The notes beneath the pieces were generated by a model, which had not been told where the DNA came from, did not search any database, and saw only the letters and a program-made list of their open reading frames with translations. A stretch of DNA of 45,871 nucleotides from the NCBI GenBank assembly GCA_002351725.1, contig DEHD01000029.1:1-45871 (forward strand), in the 5' to 3' direction. Position numbers and translations under genes: made by a program. This document shows, one piece after another, positions 23,553 through 32,094 of this stretch (positions are counted from its first letter, which is position 1; each line of letters begins with the position of its first letter). The stretch is from Prevotella sp. UBA2809. GTDB lineage: Bacteria; Bacteroidota; Bacteroidia; Bacteroidales; Bacteroidaceae.

Positions 23553-26015
23553 TTACTTCTTCTTTTCGTCTTTTTTATCTTCTGGAATAGTGAAATCAAG
23601 CGGATGCTCTACAATCTGGTTGGTAAGGGCAAAATCCCAAACATCCTGTACATTCTCTACATAGTGGAATGTTACGCCCTTGAGGTATATTTCTGGAATC
23701 TCGAGAATATCCTTCTCGTTCTCCTTACACATCACTATATCGGTGATACCAGCACGCTTGGCTGCAAGAATCTTCTCCTTGATACCACCTACAGGCAGAA
23801 CCTTTCCGCGCAGTGTAATCTCACCTGTCATAGCTGTGTTCTTACGCACTTTGCGCTGGGTTAGGGCAGAGGCGATACTTGTGGCAATGGTGATACCAGC
23901 CGAAGGACCGTCCTTTGGTGTTGCACCCTCGGGAACGTGGATATGGATGTTCCAATTATCGAAAATACGATAATCGATGTTTAGAGTCTCGGCGTGGGCC
24001 TTAACATACTCAAGAGCAAGGATGGCCGACTCCTTCATCACATCACCCAGATTACCGGTAAGTGTGAGCTTAGAGCCTTTACCCTTAGAGAGTGATGTCT
24101 CGATGAACAGAATCTCACCACCAACAGATGTCCAAGCAAGTCCTGTAACAACTCCAGCATAGTCGTTGCCCTGATAGATGTCGCGATAGAAAGGTGGTTT
24201 GCCCAGAAGGTCCTCAAGCTCGCTTGGGGTAATCTTCTTGTAGTCCTTTGTCTCGTCCATCTGACGGTTGAAGGCTATCTTACGCAAAGCCTTGTTTATC
24301 TGCTTCTCAAGCTGGCGAACGCCGCTCTCACGGGTGTATCGCTCAATGATCATCTCGATGGCAGCCTTGTTGAATGAAGGCTTCATACCCTTGATGTTCA
24401 AACCGTTATTATCGAGTTCGCGAGGTATCAAGTGACGCTTCGCGATTTCAATTTTTTCCTCTGTAATATAGCCACTTACGTCGATTATCTCCATACGGTC
24501 GAGTAGGGGGCGAGGGATGGTGCTGAGGTTATTGGCAGTAGCAATAAAGAGCACCTTCGACAGATCGTAATCCACATCGAGATAATTATCATGGAAGGCG
24601 TTGTTCTGCTCAGGATCAAGCACCTCAAGCAGTGCCGAAGCAGGGTCGCCATTGTGGGTGTTCTGTGTAACCTTATCGATCTCGTCGAGGATAAACACAG
24701 GGTTGCTTGATCCAGCCTTCTGGATGCTCTTGATGATACGTCCGGGCATAGCTCCGATATAAGTACGACGGTGACCGCGAATCTCAGCCTCGTCGTGAAC
24801 ACCACCAAGTGAAACGCGTACATACTTACGCTTCATGGCTGCGGCAATCGACTTACCAAGTGATGTCTTACCAACTCCTGGAGGGCCGTAGAGACACAGA
24901 ATTGGCGACTTCAGATCGCCACGAAGTGCAAGCACTGCCATATATTCGAGAATGCGCTCCTTAACCTTCTCCATGCCATAGTGATCCTTATCGAGAATCC
25001 TTTGCGCACGCTTCAGGTCCAGATCGTCCTCAGTAAACTCACCCCAAGGCAGATTAACAAGTGTCTGCAGATATGTGAGCTGTACATTGTACTCAGGACT
25101 CTGTGGATTCTGGTTATCGAGCTTGTCGCACTCCTTATAGAAGTATCGACTCATCTCGTAAGGCCATTTCTTTGATCTTGCCTTGTTCAAAAGTTCCAAC
25201 TTCTCATACGACTCACCATGTCCCATCTCAGCCTGCATATTCTTAATCTGCTGCTGCAGGAAGTAGTTGCGCTGCTGCTCGTCGATATCCTCACGTGTCT
25301 TGTTACGGATTTCAGCCTTAAGATTAAGCAGGTTAATCTCGCGGTTCAACAGCTTCATGGTCATGAACAGACGCTCCTTAACAGTCTCTGCCTCAAGCAA
25401 CTTCTGCTTATCCTTGTGGTTGAACAGCATATTGGTGCACACAAAGTTAAGCATCATAACGGGGTTAGAGATATTCTTGATGGCATAGTTAGCCTCGTCG
25501 GGAATCTCTTCTGAAAGTCCGATATACTTGTTTACGAGATCGCGCAGGTCGGAAACAGCTGCGTTAAACTCACGGTCCTTCTTCTCTGGTTGTATCTCCT
25601 CAAGAGGTGTTACGTCACCTTCGAGATAGGGTGAGGTAGAAGTGATATCATCAAGCTCAAGACGGCCTAAGCCCTGTACAATAGCTGTTACATTGCCATT
25701 TGGAAGGGTTAACAGTTTCATTACCTTGGCATAAACACCAACAGTAAACAGATCTTCTTTGGTTGGTGAGTCAACATCTGGGTCGCGCTGCGATACAACG
25801 CCGATAATGAGGCCTTTTTTCTCGGCCTTTTCTACTAAAGTCTTACTTGATTTGCGTCCGATTAAAATTGGTGTTACCACACCAGGAAACAATACCATGT
25901 TTCGCAAGGCAAGTACAGGTACATGTTCTGGAGTGCTAACGTTCAAAAAATCCTTTAAATCTCCATCGATGTCAGCAATCATCTGAAATGCTGAATTGTT
26001 ATTCTGATTACTCAT
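23553..26015 (-). CDS. lon: ATP-dependent Lon protease
   Basis: Cytoplasmic AAA+ protease for misfolded and short-lived regulators. 820 residues, full length: LON substrate domain (about 30-235), coiled linker, AAA+ module with GPPGVGKTSLGKS (about 380) and FILDEIDK, then the protease domain with PKDGPSAG (nucleophile Ser) and GGIKEKILAAKRAG (catalytic Lys). The C-terminus is Lys/Asp-rich. First gene of a six-gene leftward run (lon, tgt, lptFG, helicase, ispE, galE) with spacings of 26 nt or less or overlaps, ending at the terminator at 18005-18045. Confidence 0.97.
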   Translation of the reverse strand: MSNQNNNSAFQMIADIDGDLKDFLNVSTPEHVPVLALRNMVLFPGVVTPILIGRKSSKTLVEKAEKKGLIIGVVSQRDPDVDSPTKEDLFTVGVYAKVMKLLTLPNGNVTAIVQGLGRLELDDITSTSPYLEGDVTPLEEIQPEKKDREFNAAVSDLRDLVNKYIGLSEEIPDEANYAIKNISNPVMMLNFVCTNMLFNHKDKQKLLEAETVKERLFMTMKLLNREINLLNLKAEIRNKTREDIDEQQRNYFLQQQIKNMQAEMGHGESYEKLELLNKARSKKWPYEMSRYFYKECDKLDNQNPQSPEYNVQLTYLQTLVNLPWGEFTEDDLDLKRAQRILDKDHYGMEKVKERILEYMAVLALRGDLKSPILCLYGPPGVGKTSLGKSIAAAMKRKYVRVSLGGVHDEAEIRGHRRTYIGAMPGRIIKSIQKAGSSNPVFILDEIDKVTQNTHNGDPASALLEVLDPEQNNAFHDNYLDVDYDLSKVLFIATANNLSTIPRPLLDRMEIIDVSGYITEEKIEIAKRHLIPRELDNNGLNIKGMKPSFNKAAIEMIIERYTRESGVRQLEKQINKALRKIAFNRQMDETKDYKKITPSELEDLLGKPPFYRDIYQGNDYAGVVTGLAWTSVGGEILFIETSLSKGKGSKLTLTGNLGDVMKESAILALEYVKAHAETLNIDYRIFDNWNIHIHVPEGATPKDGPSAGITIATSIASALTQRKVRKNTAMTGEITLRGKVLPVGGIKEKILAAKRAGITDIVMCKENEKDILEIPEIYLKGVTFHYVENVQDVWDFALTNQIVEHPLDFTIPEDKKDEKKK

Positions 26016-26041
26016 TTTCCGTATTTAATTATATCAGGGCG

Positions 26042-26049
26042 CAAAGTTA
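26042..26049 (-). promoter_or_regulatory. -7 box of lon operon promoter
   Basis: TAACTTTG on the minus strand, 27 nt before the lon start; no clear -33 TTTG. Divergent from the trmN box at 26103. Confidence 0.6.
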
Positions 26050-26102
26050 CTAATAATAATTAAGAATTAAGAATGATAGGCTGATTATTTTAAAATAATT
26101 AG

Positions 26103-26110
26103 TATCTTTG
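26103..26110 (+). promoter_or_regulatory. -7 box of trmN promoter
   Basis: TATCTTTG, only 8 nt before the ATG at 26119, so the transcript would be almost leaderless. Confidence 0.65.
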
Positions 26111-26118
26111 CCGCGATT

Positions 26119-26829
26119 ATGGGTAAAAACAGCTTTCAATTTAAGCAATTCACAGTAAATCAGGAGCGCTGTGCAATGAAAGTAGGCACCGACGGAACTC
26201 TGTTGGGAGCCTGGGCTAATGCGCCCGTTTCCTATGGAAAAATTCTGGATATAGGCACAGGTACCGGACTTGTTGCACTGATGATGGCACAGCGTTTTCC
26301 TGAAGCGCAAGTTGTAGGCATCGATATAGATGAAGACGCAGCCATTCAGGCAAAGGAAAATGTAGACGCTTCGCCATTTAGTGATAGAATTACAATTATT
26401 CACGGCGATGCTACAAAAATGGATGACAAAACGCTGTTTGACGCGATAGTGTGTAATCCGCCGTATTTTGTTGATTTTCTGACTTGTCCTGAGAATCAGC
26501 GTACACTGGCCAGACACGCGGTAAGCATGAATTACGAACAACTGATGCAGACTGCTTATAAATTACTAAAAAATGATGGATTATTTTCAATTGTAATTCC
26601 AACAGAAAATAATGATGCAATAGAAACTGCAGCAGCTTTAGCTGGATTTACGATAAGCAGGATTTGTATGATAAAAACAACTCCAAATAAACTTCCGAAA
26701 CGTCAGCTGATTGAATTCCGTAAGACTAGAATAGATAATATTGATTTTACAGAAGAAATATTAGAGATGATTCCAAATCAGAGGAGTGTGTGGTATCATG
26801 AACTAACAAAAGATTTCTATATTAAATAA
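26119..26829 (+). CDS. tRNA1(Val) (adenine37-N6)-methyltransferase, TrmN6/YfiC type
   Basis: 236 residues. SAM-binding motif I ILDIGTGTGLVALMMAQR (about 42-59), VVGIDIDEDA (motif II), GDATKMD, and catalytic DAIVCNPPYF (N-P-P-Y, N6-adenine type). The N-terminal FKQFTVNQERCAMKVGTDGTLLGAW is typical of YfiC, which methylates A37 of tRNA1(Val). Transcribed alone, divergently from lon. Confidence 0.9.
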   Translation: MGKNSFQFKQFTVNQERCAMKVGTDGTLLGAWANAPVSYGKILDIGTGTGLVALMMAQRFPEAQVVGIDIDEDAAIQAKENVDASPFSDRITIIHGDATKMDDKTLFDAIVCNPPYFVDFLTCPENQRTLARHAVSMNYEQLMQTAYKLLKNDGLFSIVIPTENNDAIETAAALAGFTISRICMIKTTPNKLPKRQLIEFRKTRIDNIDFTEEILEMIPNQRSVWYHELTKDFYIK

Positions 26830-26897
26830 TTTACATTCGGAGTAGTGTATTATTTCTATCTCTATATTACCTATTTATCATAATGTCGATTCTTGTA

Positions 26898-26935
26898 TAA
26901 AAAGAATAGTCCGCCGAAACGGACTATCTTTTGCC
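26898..26935. terminator. Bidirectional terminator between trmN and DUF3127 gene
   Basis: ATAGTCCG (26906-26913) pairs with CGGACTAT (26920-26927); TCTTTT follows rightward and TCTTTTT leftward. Confidence 0.85.
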
Positions 26936-26950
26936 TAAATCGCTTAAAAT

Positions 26951-27334
26951 TTAGAATGGCAGATCGTCAGATGAACCTTCGCCAGCAGGCTCCTGTGCTG
27001 GTGGGAATGGCGATGTTGCAGCTGAAGGTGCAGCTACAGGCTGACCAACAACTGGCTGCTGTCCGCCACGAATCACATTATATGCACGAATCTCATTGAA
27101 CCAACGTCCGTTGTACTCGTGAGCATCGATATCGAACTGAATAGTCAGATCCTCGCCCTGCTGAATAGCAAACTGCTTGATTCTGTCTTCTCCGAACAGA
27201 CGGAAAACACACTTGCGTGGATACTGACCAGGAACTTCGATGACATACTCCTGAGACATCCACGAGTTACCTGTGCGGGCTGAAACGCCACTTTGTGCTG
27301 CCAAAACAGCGATGATTTTTCCTGTTAATTCCAT
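26951..27334 (-). CDS. DUF3127 OB-fold protein
   Basis: 127 residues: MELTGKIIAVLAAQSGVSAR, SWMSQEYVIEVPGQYPRKCVFRLFGEDRI, then GEDLTIQFDIDAHEYNGRWFNEIRAYNVIR, the DUF3127 core, a Bacteroidetes OB-fold family. The remaining 35 residues are a Pro/Ala/Gln-rich tail ending acidic (SSDDLPF), exactly like the tail of single-strand DNA-binding proteins. DNA binding is inferred. Divergent from dnaN. The primase module has a shorter relative at 14196-14477. Confidence 0.85.
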   Translation of the reverse strand: MELTGKIIAVLAAQSGVSARTGNSWMSQEYVIEVPGQYPRKCVFRLFGEDRIKQFAIQQGEDLTIQFDIDAHEYNGRWFNEIRAYNVIRGGQQPVVGQPVAAPSAATSPFPPAQEPAGEGSSDDLPF

Positions 27335-27425
27335 TATCTTAATTGTTTTTATTTGTTGAATTTTACGTTTTCACTGCGCGAAATTACTAAAAATAGTTTG
27401 AATACCACAAATTTCTGCCTTTTTT

Positions 27426-27457
27426 TTTGCTCATTACAACGTTTTTTTGTAATTTTG
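27426..27457 (+). promoter_or_regulatory. Promoter of dnaN operon
   Basis: TTTG (27426-27429), 20-bp spacer, TAATTTTG (27450-27457), 45 nt before dnaN. Confidence 0.75.
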
Positions 27458-27501
27458 TCCTCAATAATAAAATATGTAGAATAATAAAATAACTATAAAC
27501 T

Positions 27502-28626
27502 ATGCGTTTTACATTATCAAGTACAGCATTGAGCGCTAAGCTCACCGCTCTTTCGAGAGTTATTAACAGTAAGAATGCACTCCCGATTCTGGGCGATTTC
27601 TTGTTCGAGATCGACAACAACATCCTGTATCTCACAGCATCAGATTCAGAGAATGTGATGAAAACTCAGGTAGAACTTACTGAGAGTGACGACAATTTCC
27701 GTTTCGCTATCGGAAATCACGATATGCTTGAGGCCATCAAGGGTATTTCTGAGCAGCCTGTTACTTTCGACGTAAGTCTGGAACAGAATCTCGTTAAGAT
27801 AAGCTATCAGAACGGTTTGTTCTCGCTACCTATCGACAATGCTGACGAATATCCTGTAGCTCAGCCTGTTGGCGATTTCGCTAAGACAATCACTCTGTCG
27901 AACGCTATTCTTGCAGAGAACATCAACCGCAGCATCTTTGCTACAGCTCAGGATGAACTTCGCCCAGTTATGAACGGTATCTATTTCGACCTTACAGCCG
28001 ATCATCTGGCAGTTGTTGCATCTGATGGTCATAAGCTGGTTCGCAACAAGGTGTTCAGCATCAAGAGCGACGAGCCTTCTGCATTCATTCTTCCTAAGAA
28101 GCCAGCAAACCTGCTGAAGAACCTTCTTGGTAAGGACGGCGGAGATGTAACAATCCGTTTCGACGAGCGTAACGCAGAAGTTAACTATGGCGACGGCGTT
28201 CTGCAGTGCCGCCTTATCGAGGGTCGCTACCCCAACTATAATTCAGTCATTCCACAGAATAATCCTAACGAAGTACGCGTAGACCGTCTTGGACTGTTGT
28301 CAGCTCTGCGCCGTGTTCAGCCATTTGCTAACGACTCAAGCAACCTTGTTCGTTTCCACGTTGAAGGCTCTACACTGCAGCTCGATGCTGAGGATTACGA
28401 CTTCTCAAAGACAGCTACCGAGCGTATGACTTGCGATTATAACGGATCACCACTCAGCATTGGTTTCAAGGGTAATGCATTCATCGAGGTTCTGAGCAAC
28501 ATCGAGTGCCAGGATGTTCTTATCCAGCTTGCTGATTCAAGCCGCGCTGGTCTTGTTCTGCCAAGCGAACAGCCTGAGAATCAGGAGATTGTAATGCTGA
28601 TGATGCCTATGTTGCTTAACAACTAA
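27502..28626 (+). CDS. dnaN: DNA polymerase III sliding clamp (beta)
   Basis: Ring clamp that tethers the replicative polymerase. 374 residues, three repeated clamp domains: MRFTLSSTALSAKLTALSRV, then FSLPIDNADEYP and YFDLTADHLAVVASDGHKL in the second, and the C-terminal EVLSNIECQDVLIQL...VMLMMPMLLNN. Unlike in many bacteria it is not next to dnaA or recF; here it leads an operon with an exonuclease gene, DUF4835, recN and a TPR gene, all with short gaps. Confidence 0.97.
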   Translation: MRFTLSSTALSAKLTALSRVINSKNALPILGDFLFEIDNNILYLTASDSENVMKTQVELTESDDNFRFAIGNHDMLEAIKGISEQPVTFDVSLEQNLVKISYQNGLFSLPIDNADEYPVAQPVGDFAKTITLSNAILAENINRSIFATAQDELRPVMNGIYFDLTADHLAVVASDGHKLVRNKVFSIKSDEPSAFILPKKPANLLKNLLGKDGGDVTIRFDERNAEVNYGDGVLQCRLIEGRYPNYNSVIPQNNPNEVRVDRLGLLSALRRVQPFANDSSNLVRFHVEGSTLQLDAEDYDFSKTATERMTCDYNGSPLSIGFKGNAFIEVLSNIECQDVLIQLADSSRAGLVLPSEQPENQEIVMLMMPMLLNN

Positions 28627-28646
28627 ACTGTGGAGAGGAAGAGAAA

Positions 28647-29504
28647 GTGAAACTGAATCTTATTAAACCACTGGTTATTTTTGACCTGGAGACTACGGGC
28701 CTTGACCTGGTTAAGGACCGTATCATCCAGATATCATATATTAAAGTTTATCCCGACGGACGTGAGGAACGAGGCAACGAGCTGGTAAACCCAGAGAAAC
28801 CTATCGAGCCTATAATCACACAGCTTACGGGAATTTCGGACGAAGATGTTAAGGACAAGCCCACATTCAAGCAGTTGGGTGCCACTCTTGCAGAGAAATT
28901 CACAGGCTGCGATTTCGCCGGATTTAATTCAAACCACTTCGATATTCCGCTGCTTGCCGAAGAATTCCTTCGTGCAGGTATCGACTTCGATTTCAGCAAG
29001 TCGAAGATGATCGACGCTCAGACCATCTTCCATAAGATGGAACGCCGTAATCTGGCTGCTGCATATAAGTTCTATTGCGGCCGAAAGATGGAGGAAGACT
29101 TCGAAGCGCACCGTGCCGATCAGGATACCGAAGCTACATATCGTGTGCTTATGGGCGAGCTCGACAAGTATGCTCCTGGTGCAAACGAGGATCCAGACAA
29201 GGTTCTTGAGAACGATATGACGAAGCTGGCCGAGTTCTCACGTACCAATAACAATGTAGACTTTGCAGGCCGTATTGTTTGGGGCGAGGTGAAAGACCGA
29301 AACGGAAATCCCCTACTCGATTCTGACGGTAATCCAAAGCTTACTGAGGTATTCAATTTTGGCAAGCATAAAGGTATTCCTGTTGCCGATGTGCTGCATA
29401 TCGATCCAGGTTATTACAGTTGGATTCTTGCTGGCGACTTTACCTACAACACTAAGCAGGTATTAACCAGAATCCGTCTGCGCGAATCAAAACTTAACGG
29501 ATGA
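28647..29504 (+). CDS. DEDDh 3'-5' exonuclease (DnaQ-like) with DUF3820 tail
   Basis: Proofreading-type nuclease of 285 residues. Exo I FDLETTG (D and E), Exo II GFNSNHFDIPLL (D), Exo III HRADQDTEA (H and D) complete the DEDDh set within about residues 10-170. The C-terminal part (about 230-280) has FNFGKHKGIPVADVL and PGYYSWIL, a DUF3820-like module. Start is GTG at 28647, preceded by a purine-rich GAGAGGAAGAGAAA. It lies 20 nt after dnaN and overlaps the next gene by 4 nt. Confidence 0.92.
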   Translation: MKLNLIKPLVIFDLETTGLDLVKDRIIQISYIKVYPDGREERGNELVNPEKPIEPIITQLTGISDEDVKDKPTFKQLGATLAEKFTGCDFAGFNSNHFDIPLLAEEFLRAGIDFDFSKSKMIDAQTIFHKMERRNLAAAYKFYCGRKMEEDFEAHRADQDTEATYRVLMGELDKYAPGANEDPDKVLENDMTKLAEFSRTNNNVDFAGRIVWGEVKDRNGNPLLDSDGNPKLTEVFNFGKHKGIPVADVLHIDPGYYSWILAGDFTYNTKQVLTRIRLRESKLNG

Positions 29505-30409
29505 TTAAGAAAAAGGCTTTATTAATAATCATACTTATGCTTGCAGTTCTTGGTATTAACGCTCAGGAACTGCAAGTTAAAGTTAATATTAATCATAGCC
29601 AAATTCAAGGCACCGATGCAAGCGTGTTCGAGAATCTGCAGCAGACTATGGAGCAGTTCCTTAACGAACGCTCGTGGACCGATTTGCAATTTCAGAAGAA
29701 CGAATGCATACAGGCCAGCCTGAACATCACCGTAAACAAGTATAATCGCGACGAGAACCGTTTTGAGTGTACGGCACTAATCCAAGCTAACCGTCCTGTT
29801 TTCAACTCTGCCTATACCACTACCTTATATAATAATAGAGACGCAAACTTCAACTTCGATTTCCAGCAGTTTGACCAGCTGAACTTTGTCGAGGAGAATA
29901 TCGACAATCAGCTCACTGCTCTACTGGCCTACTACGCAATGCTGATAATCGGTCTCGATCTCGACAGCTTTGCTCCTATGGGTGGAACCGATGTGCTGCA
30001 GCGTTGTCTGGTGCTGGTAAACAATGCGCAGAATCTGGGATTCCCAGGATGGAAATCGTTCGAGGACAACCGCAATCGCTTTGCTATCATAAACGATTAT
30101 CTCGACGAGGCAATGAAACCGTTCCGTCAGCTGCAGTACGATTATTATCGTAAAGGACTCGACGAGATGGCTAATAATGCCGAACGAGGACGTACTGAGA
30201 TATCTACTGCAATCGAAGACGACCTGCAGAAGGCACATCAGGACAAACCGCTAAGCTTGTTGCCGCAGATATGGACCGACTACAAGAAAGACGAGTTGGC
30301 CAGCATATATAAAGGTAAAGGCACTCAGAAAGAGAAACAGCGCATCTACGATATACTGATGGGATTTAATGCATCGCAGAACAATAGTTGGGAAGCAATC
30401 AAACAATAA
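29501..30409 (+). CDS. DUF4835 family protein (PorD-like, type IX secretion)
   Basis: 302 residues with an N-terminal signal (KKKALLIIILMLAVLGINA, cleavage before QELQVKV). The mature protein matches the DUF4835 pattern: LQVKVNINHSQIQGTD, NECIQASLNITV, ALLAYYAMLIIGLDLDSFAPMGG and NAQNLGFPGWK, ending near ASQNNSWEAIKQ. This family is associated with PorD of the type IX secretion system, probably periplasmic or outer-membrane attached. Coupled by ATGA overlap to the exonuclease gene. Confidence 0.8.
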   Translation: MIKKKALLIIILMLAVLGINAQELQVKVNINHSQIQGTDASVFENLQQTMEQFLNERSWTDLQFQKNECIQASLNITVNKYNRDENRFECTALIQANRPVFNSAYTTTLYNNRDANFNFDFQQFDQLNFVEENIDNQLTALLAYYAMLIIGLDLDSFAPMGGTDVLQRCLVLVNNAQNLGFPGWKSFEDNRNRFAIINDYLDEAMKPFRQLQYDYYRKGLDEMANNAERGRTEISTAIEDDLQKAHQDKPLSLLPQIWTDYKKDELASIYKGKGTQKEKQRIYDILMGFNASQNNSWEAIKQ

Positions 30410-30415
30410 TAAGCT

Positions 30416-32074
30416 ATGCTTAAACATTTATATATTAAGAACTTTACGCTGATTGATGAGCTTGATATCTCGTTGTACGAGGGGTTCTCTGTCATCACTG
30501 GTGAGACTGGTGCTGGTAAGAGTATCATCCTTGGTGCGATAGCTCTGTTGCTTGGTCAGCGTGCTGATTCAAAGACAATTAAACAAGGGGCAGAAAAGTG
30601 TGTCATCGAGGCAAACTTCGATCTGTCGCGCTATAATATGCAGCCGTTCTTCGACGAGAACGATATTGAGTACGATGCCGGCGATTGTATTATTCGCCGC
30701 GAGCTTACTGCTGCAGGAAAAAGCCGCGCTTTCATAAACGATACACCTGTGGCATTGTCGATGTTGAAAGAGCTTGGCGACATGCTGATGGATGTTCACT
30801 CGCAGCATCAGAACCTGCTGCTCAACAAGCAGGACTTTCAGTTGGAAGTGGTTGATATCATCGCCGACGATGCGTCGCAACTTGCTAAGTATCAGAATAC
30901 TTACGCCGAATTCGTTAAAGCAGAGAAAGAACTTAGTGAGATGACTCTCGCCATTGAACGCAATCGCGAGAATCACGACTTCCTCAAGTTCCAATTCGAG
31001 GAACTCGAAAATACAAAACTGCAGGAAGGCGAGCAGGAAGAACTTGAGCAGCGCAGCGAGACTATGGAGCACTCTGAAGATATCAAGAGCGCACTCTACA
31101 CAACCGATAACGCCCTGTCGGCCGAACAGGTTGGCGTAATACAGTCGTTGCGTTCGTCGCTTTCGGCATTGCGAAGCATCGAGTCAGTATACCCAGAGGT
31201 AAGCGAGCTTATCGAGCGTATCGACAGCAGCTATATCGACCTGAAGGACATTAGTCAGGAAATTAGCAGTCTGCTGGAATCGGTTGATTTCGACCCAGCT
31301 GAGCTCGACCAGATAAACAGTCGTCTTGACAGGATCTATGAACTCGAAAAGAAGTATCACGTTGAGACTGTTGAAGAGCTTATTTCTAAACGCGACGAGT
31401 TGCATCAGCAGCTGGCAGCAATAGAGAACGGCGACGAATCGCTTGATGCTCTTAAGGCCCGCAGAGATGAGTTAGAATCAAAGGCTCGTAAGGAGGCTAA
31501 TGCGCTTACAAAGCTGCGTACCAAATCAGCTAAGACCATCGAAGCCGAAATGCAGAAACGCCTTATTCCTCTGGGAATGCCGCACGTTCGCTTCAGCATC
31601 CAGCTCACCCCTATCGAGTTGGGACAGAATGGAGCCGACAAGGTATCGTTCCTTTTCAGCGCTAACACGTCTACCCCACTCCAGCCTGTATCTCAGGTGG
31701 CATCAGGCGGTGAGATAGCCCGCGTAATGCTCTCACTCAAGGCAATGATTAGTGGAGCAGTTAAGCTGCCAACAATCATCTTCGACGAGATTGATACCGG
31801 CGTTAGCGGTAAGACAGCAGAGATGATGGCGCAGATAATGAAGGAGATGGGCGGTCACGGCCGACAGGTAATCAGCATAACCCACCTACCCCAGATTGCT
31901 GCACTTGGTTCTGTACACTATAAGGTAGAGAAAAACGAGACTGCAAGCGGCACAACAAGTAAGATGCGACAGCTTGATGCCGATGAGCGCGTACGCGAAA
32001 TAGCTCAGATGCTTAGCGGAAGCGACGTTACTGAAGCAGCGATTCAGAACGCGAAAGAACTACTTAAGAATTAA
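30416..32074 (+). CDS. recN: DNA repair protein RecN
   Basis: SMC-like ATPase acting on double-strand breaks. 552 residues: LKHLYIKNFTLIDELDI, Walker A GETGAGKSIILGAI (about 29-42), DVHSQHQN, long central coiled coils (about 155-380), then signature VASGGEIARVMLSLK and Walker B TIIFDEIDTGVSG, followed by VISITHLPQIAA. Full length. Starts 6 nt after the DUF4835 gene. Confidence 0.96.
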   Translation: MLKHLYIKNFTLIDELDISLYEGFSVITGETGAGKSIILGAIALLLGQRADSKTIKQGAEKCVIEANFDLSRYNMQPFFDENDIEYDAGDCIIRRELTAAGKSRAFINDTPVALSMLKELGDMLMDVHSQHQNLLLNKQDFQLEVVDIIADDASQLAKYQNTYAEFVKAEKELSEMTLAIERNRENHDFLKFQFEELENTKLQEGEQEELEQRSETMEHSEDIKSALYTTDNALSAEQVGVIQSLRSSLSALRSIESVYPEVSELIERIDSSYIDLKDISQEISSLLESVDFDPAELDQINSRLDRIYELEKKYHVETVEELISKRDELHQQLAAIENGDESLDALKARRDELESKARKEANALTKLRTKSAKTIEAEMQKRLIPLGMPHVRFSIQLTPIELGQNGADKVSFLFSANTSTPLQPVSQVASGGEIARVMLSLKAMISGAVKLPTIIFDEIDTGVSGKTAEMMAQIMKEMGGHGRQVISITHLPQIAALGSVHYKVEKNETASGTTSKMRQLDADERVREIAQMLSGSDVTEAAIQNAKELLKN

Positions 32075-32094
32075 GATTTTAGAATATAGAGAAT

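Noticed and set aside
27358..27501. Chromosomal origin near dnaN
   Set aside because: No DnaA gene or cluster of DnaA boxes seen; dnaN alone is not evidence of an origin here.
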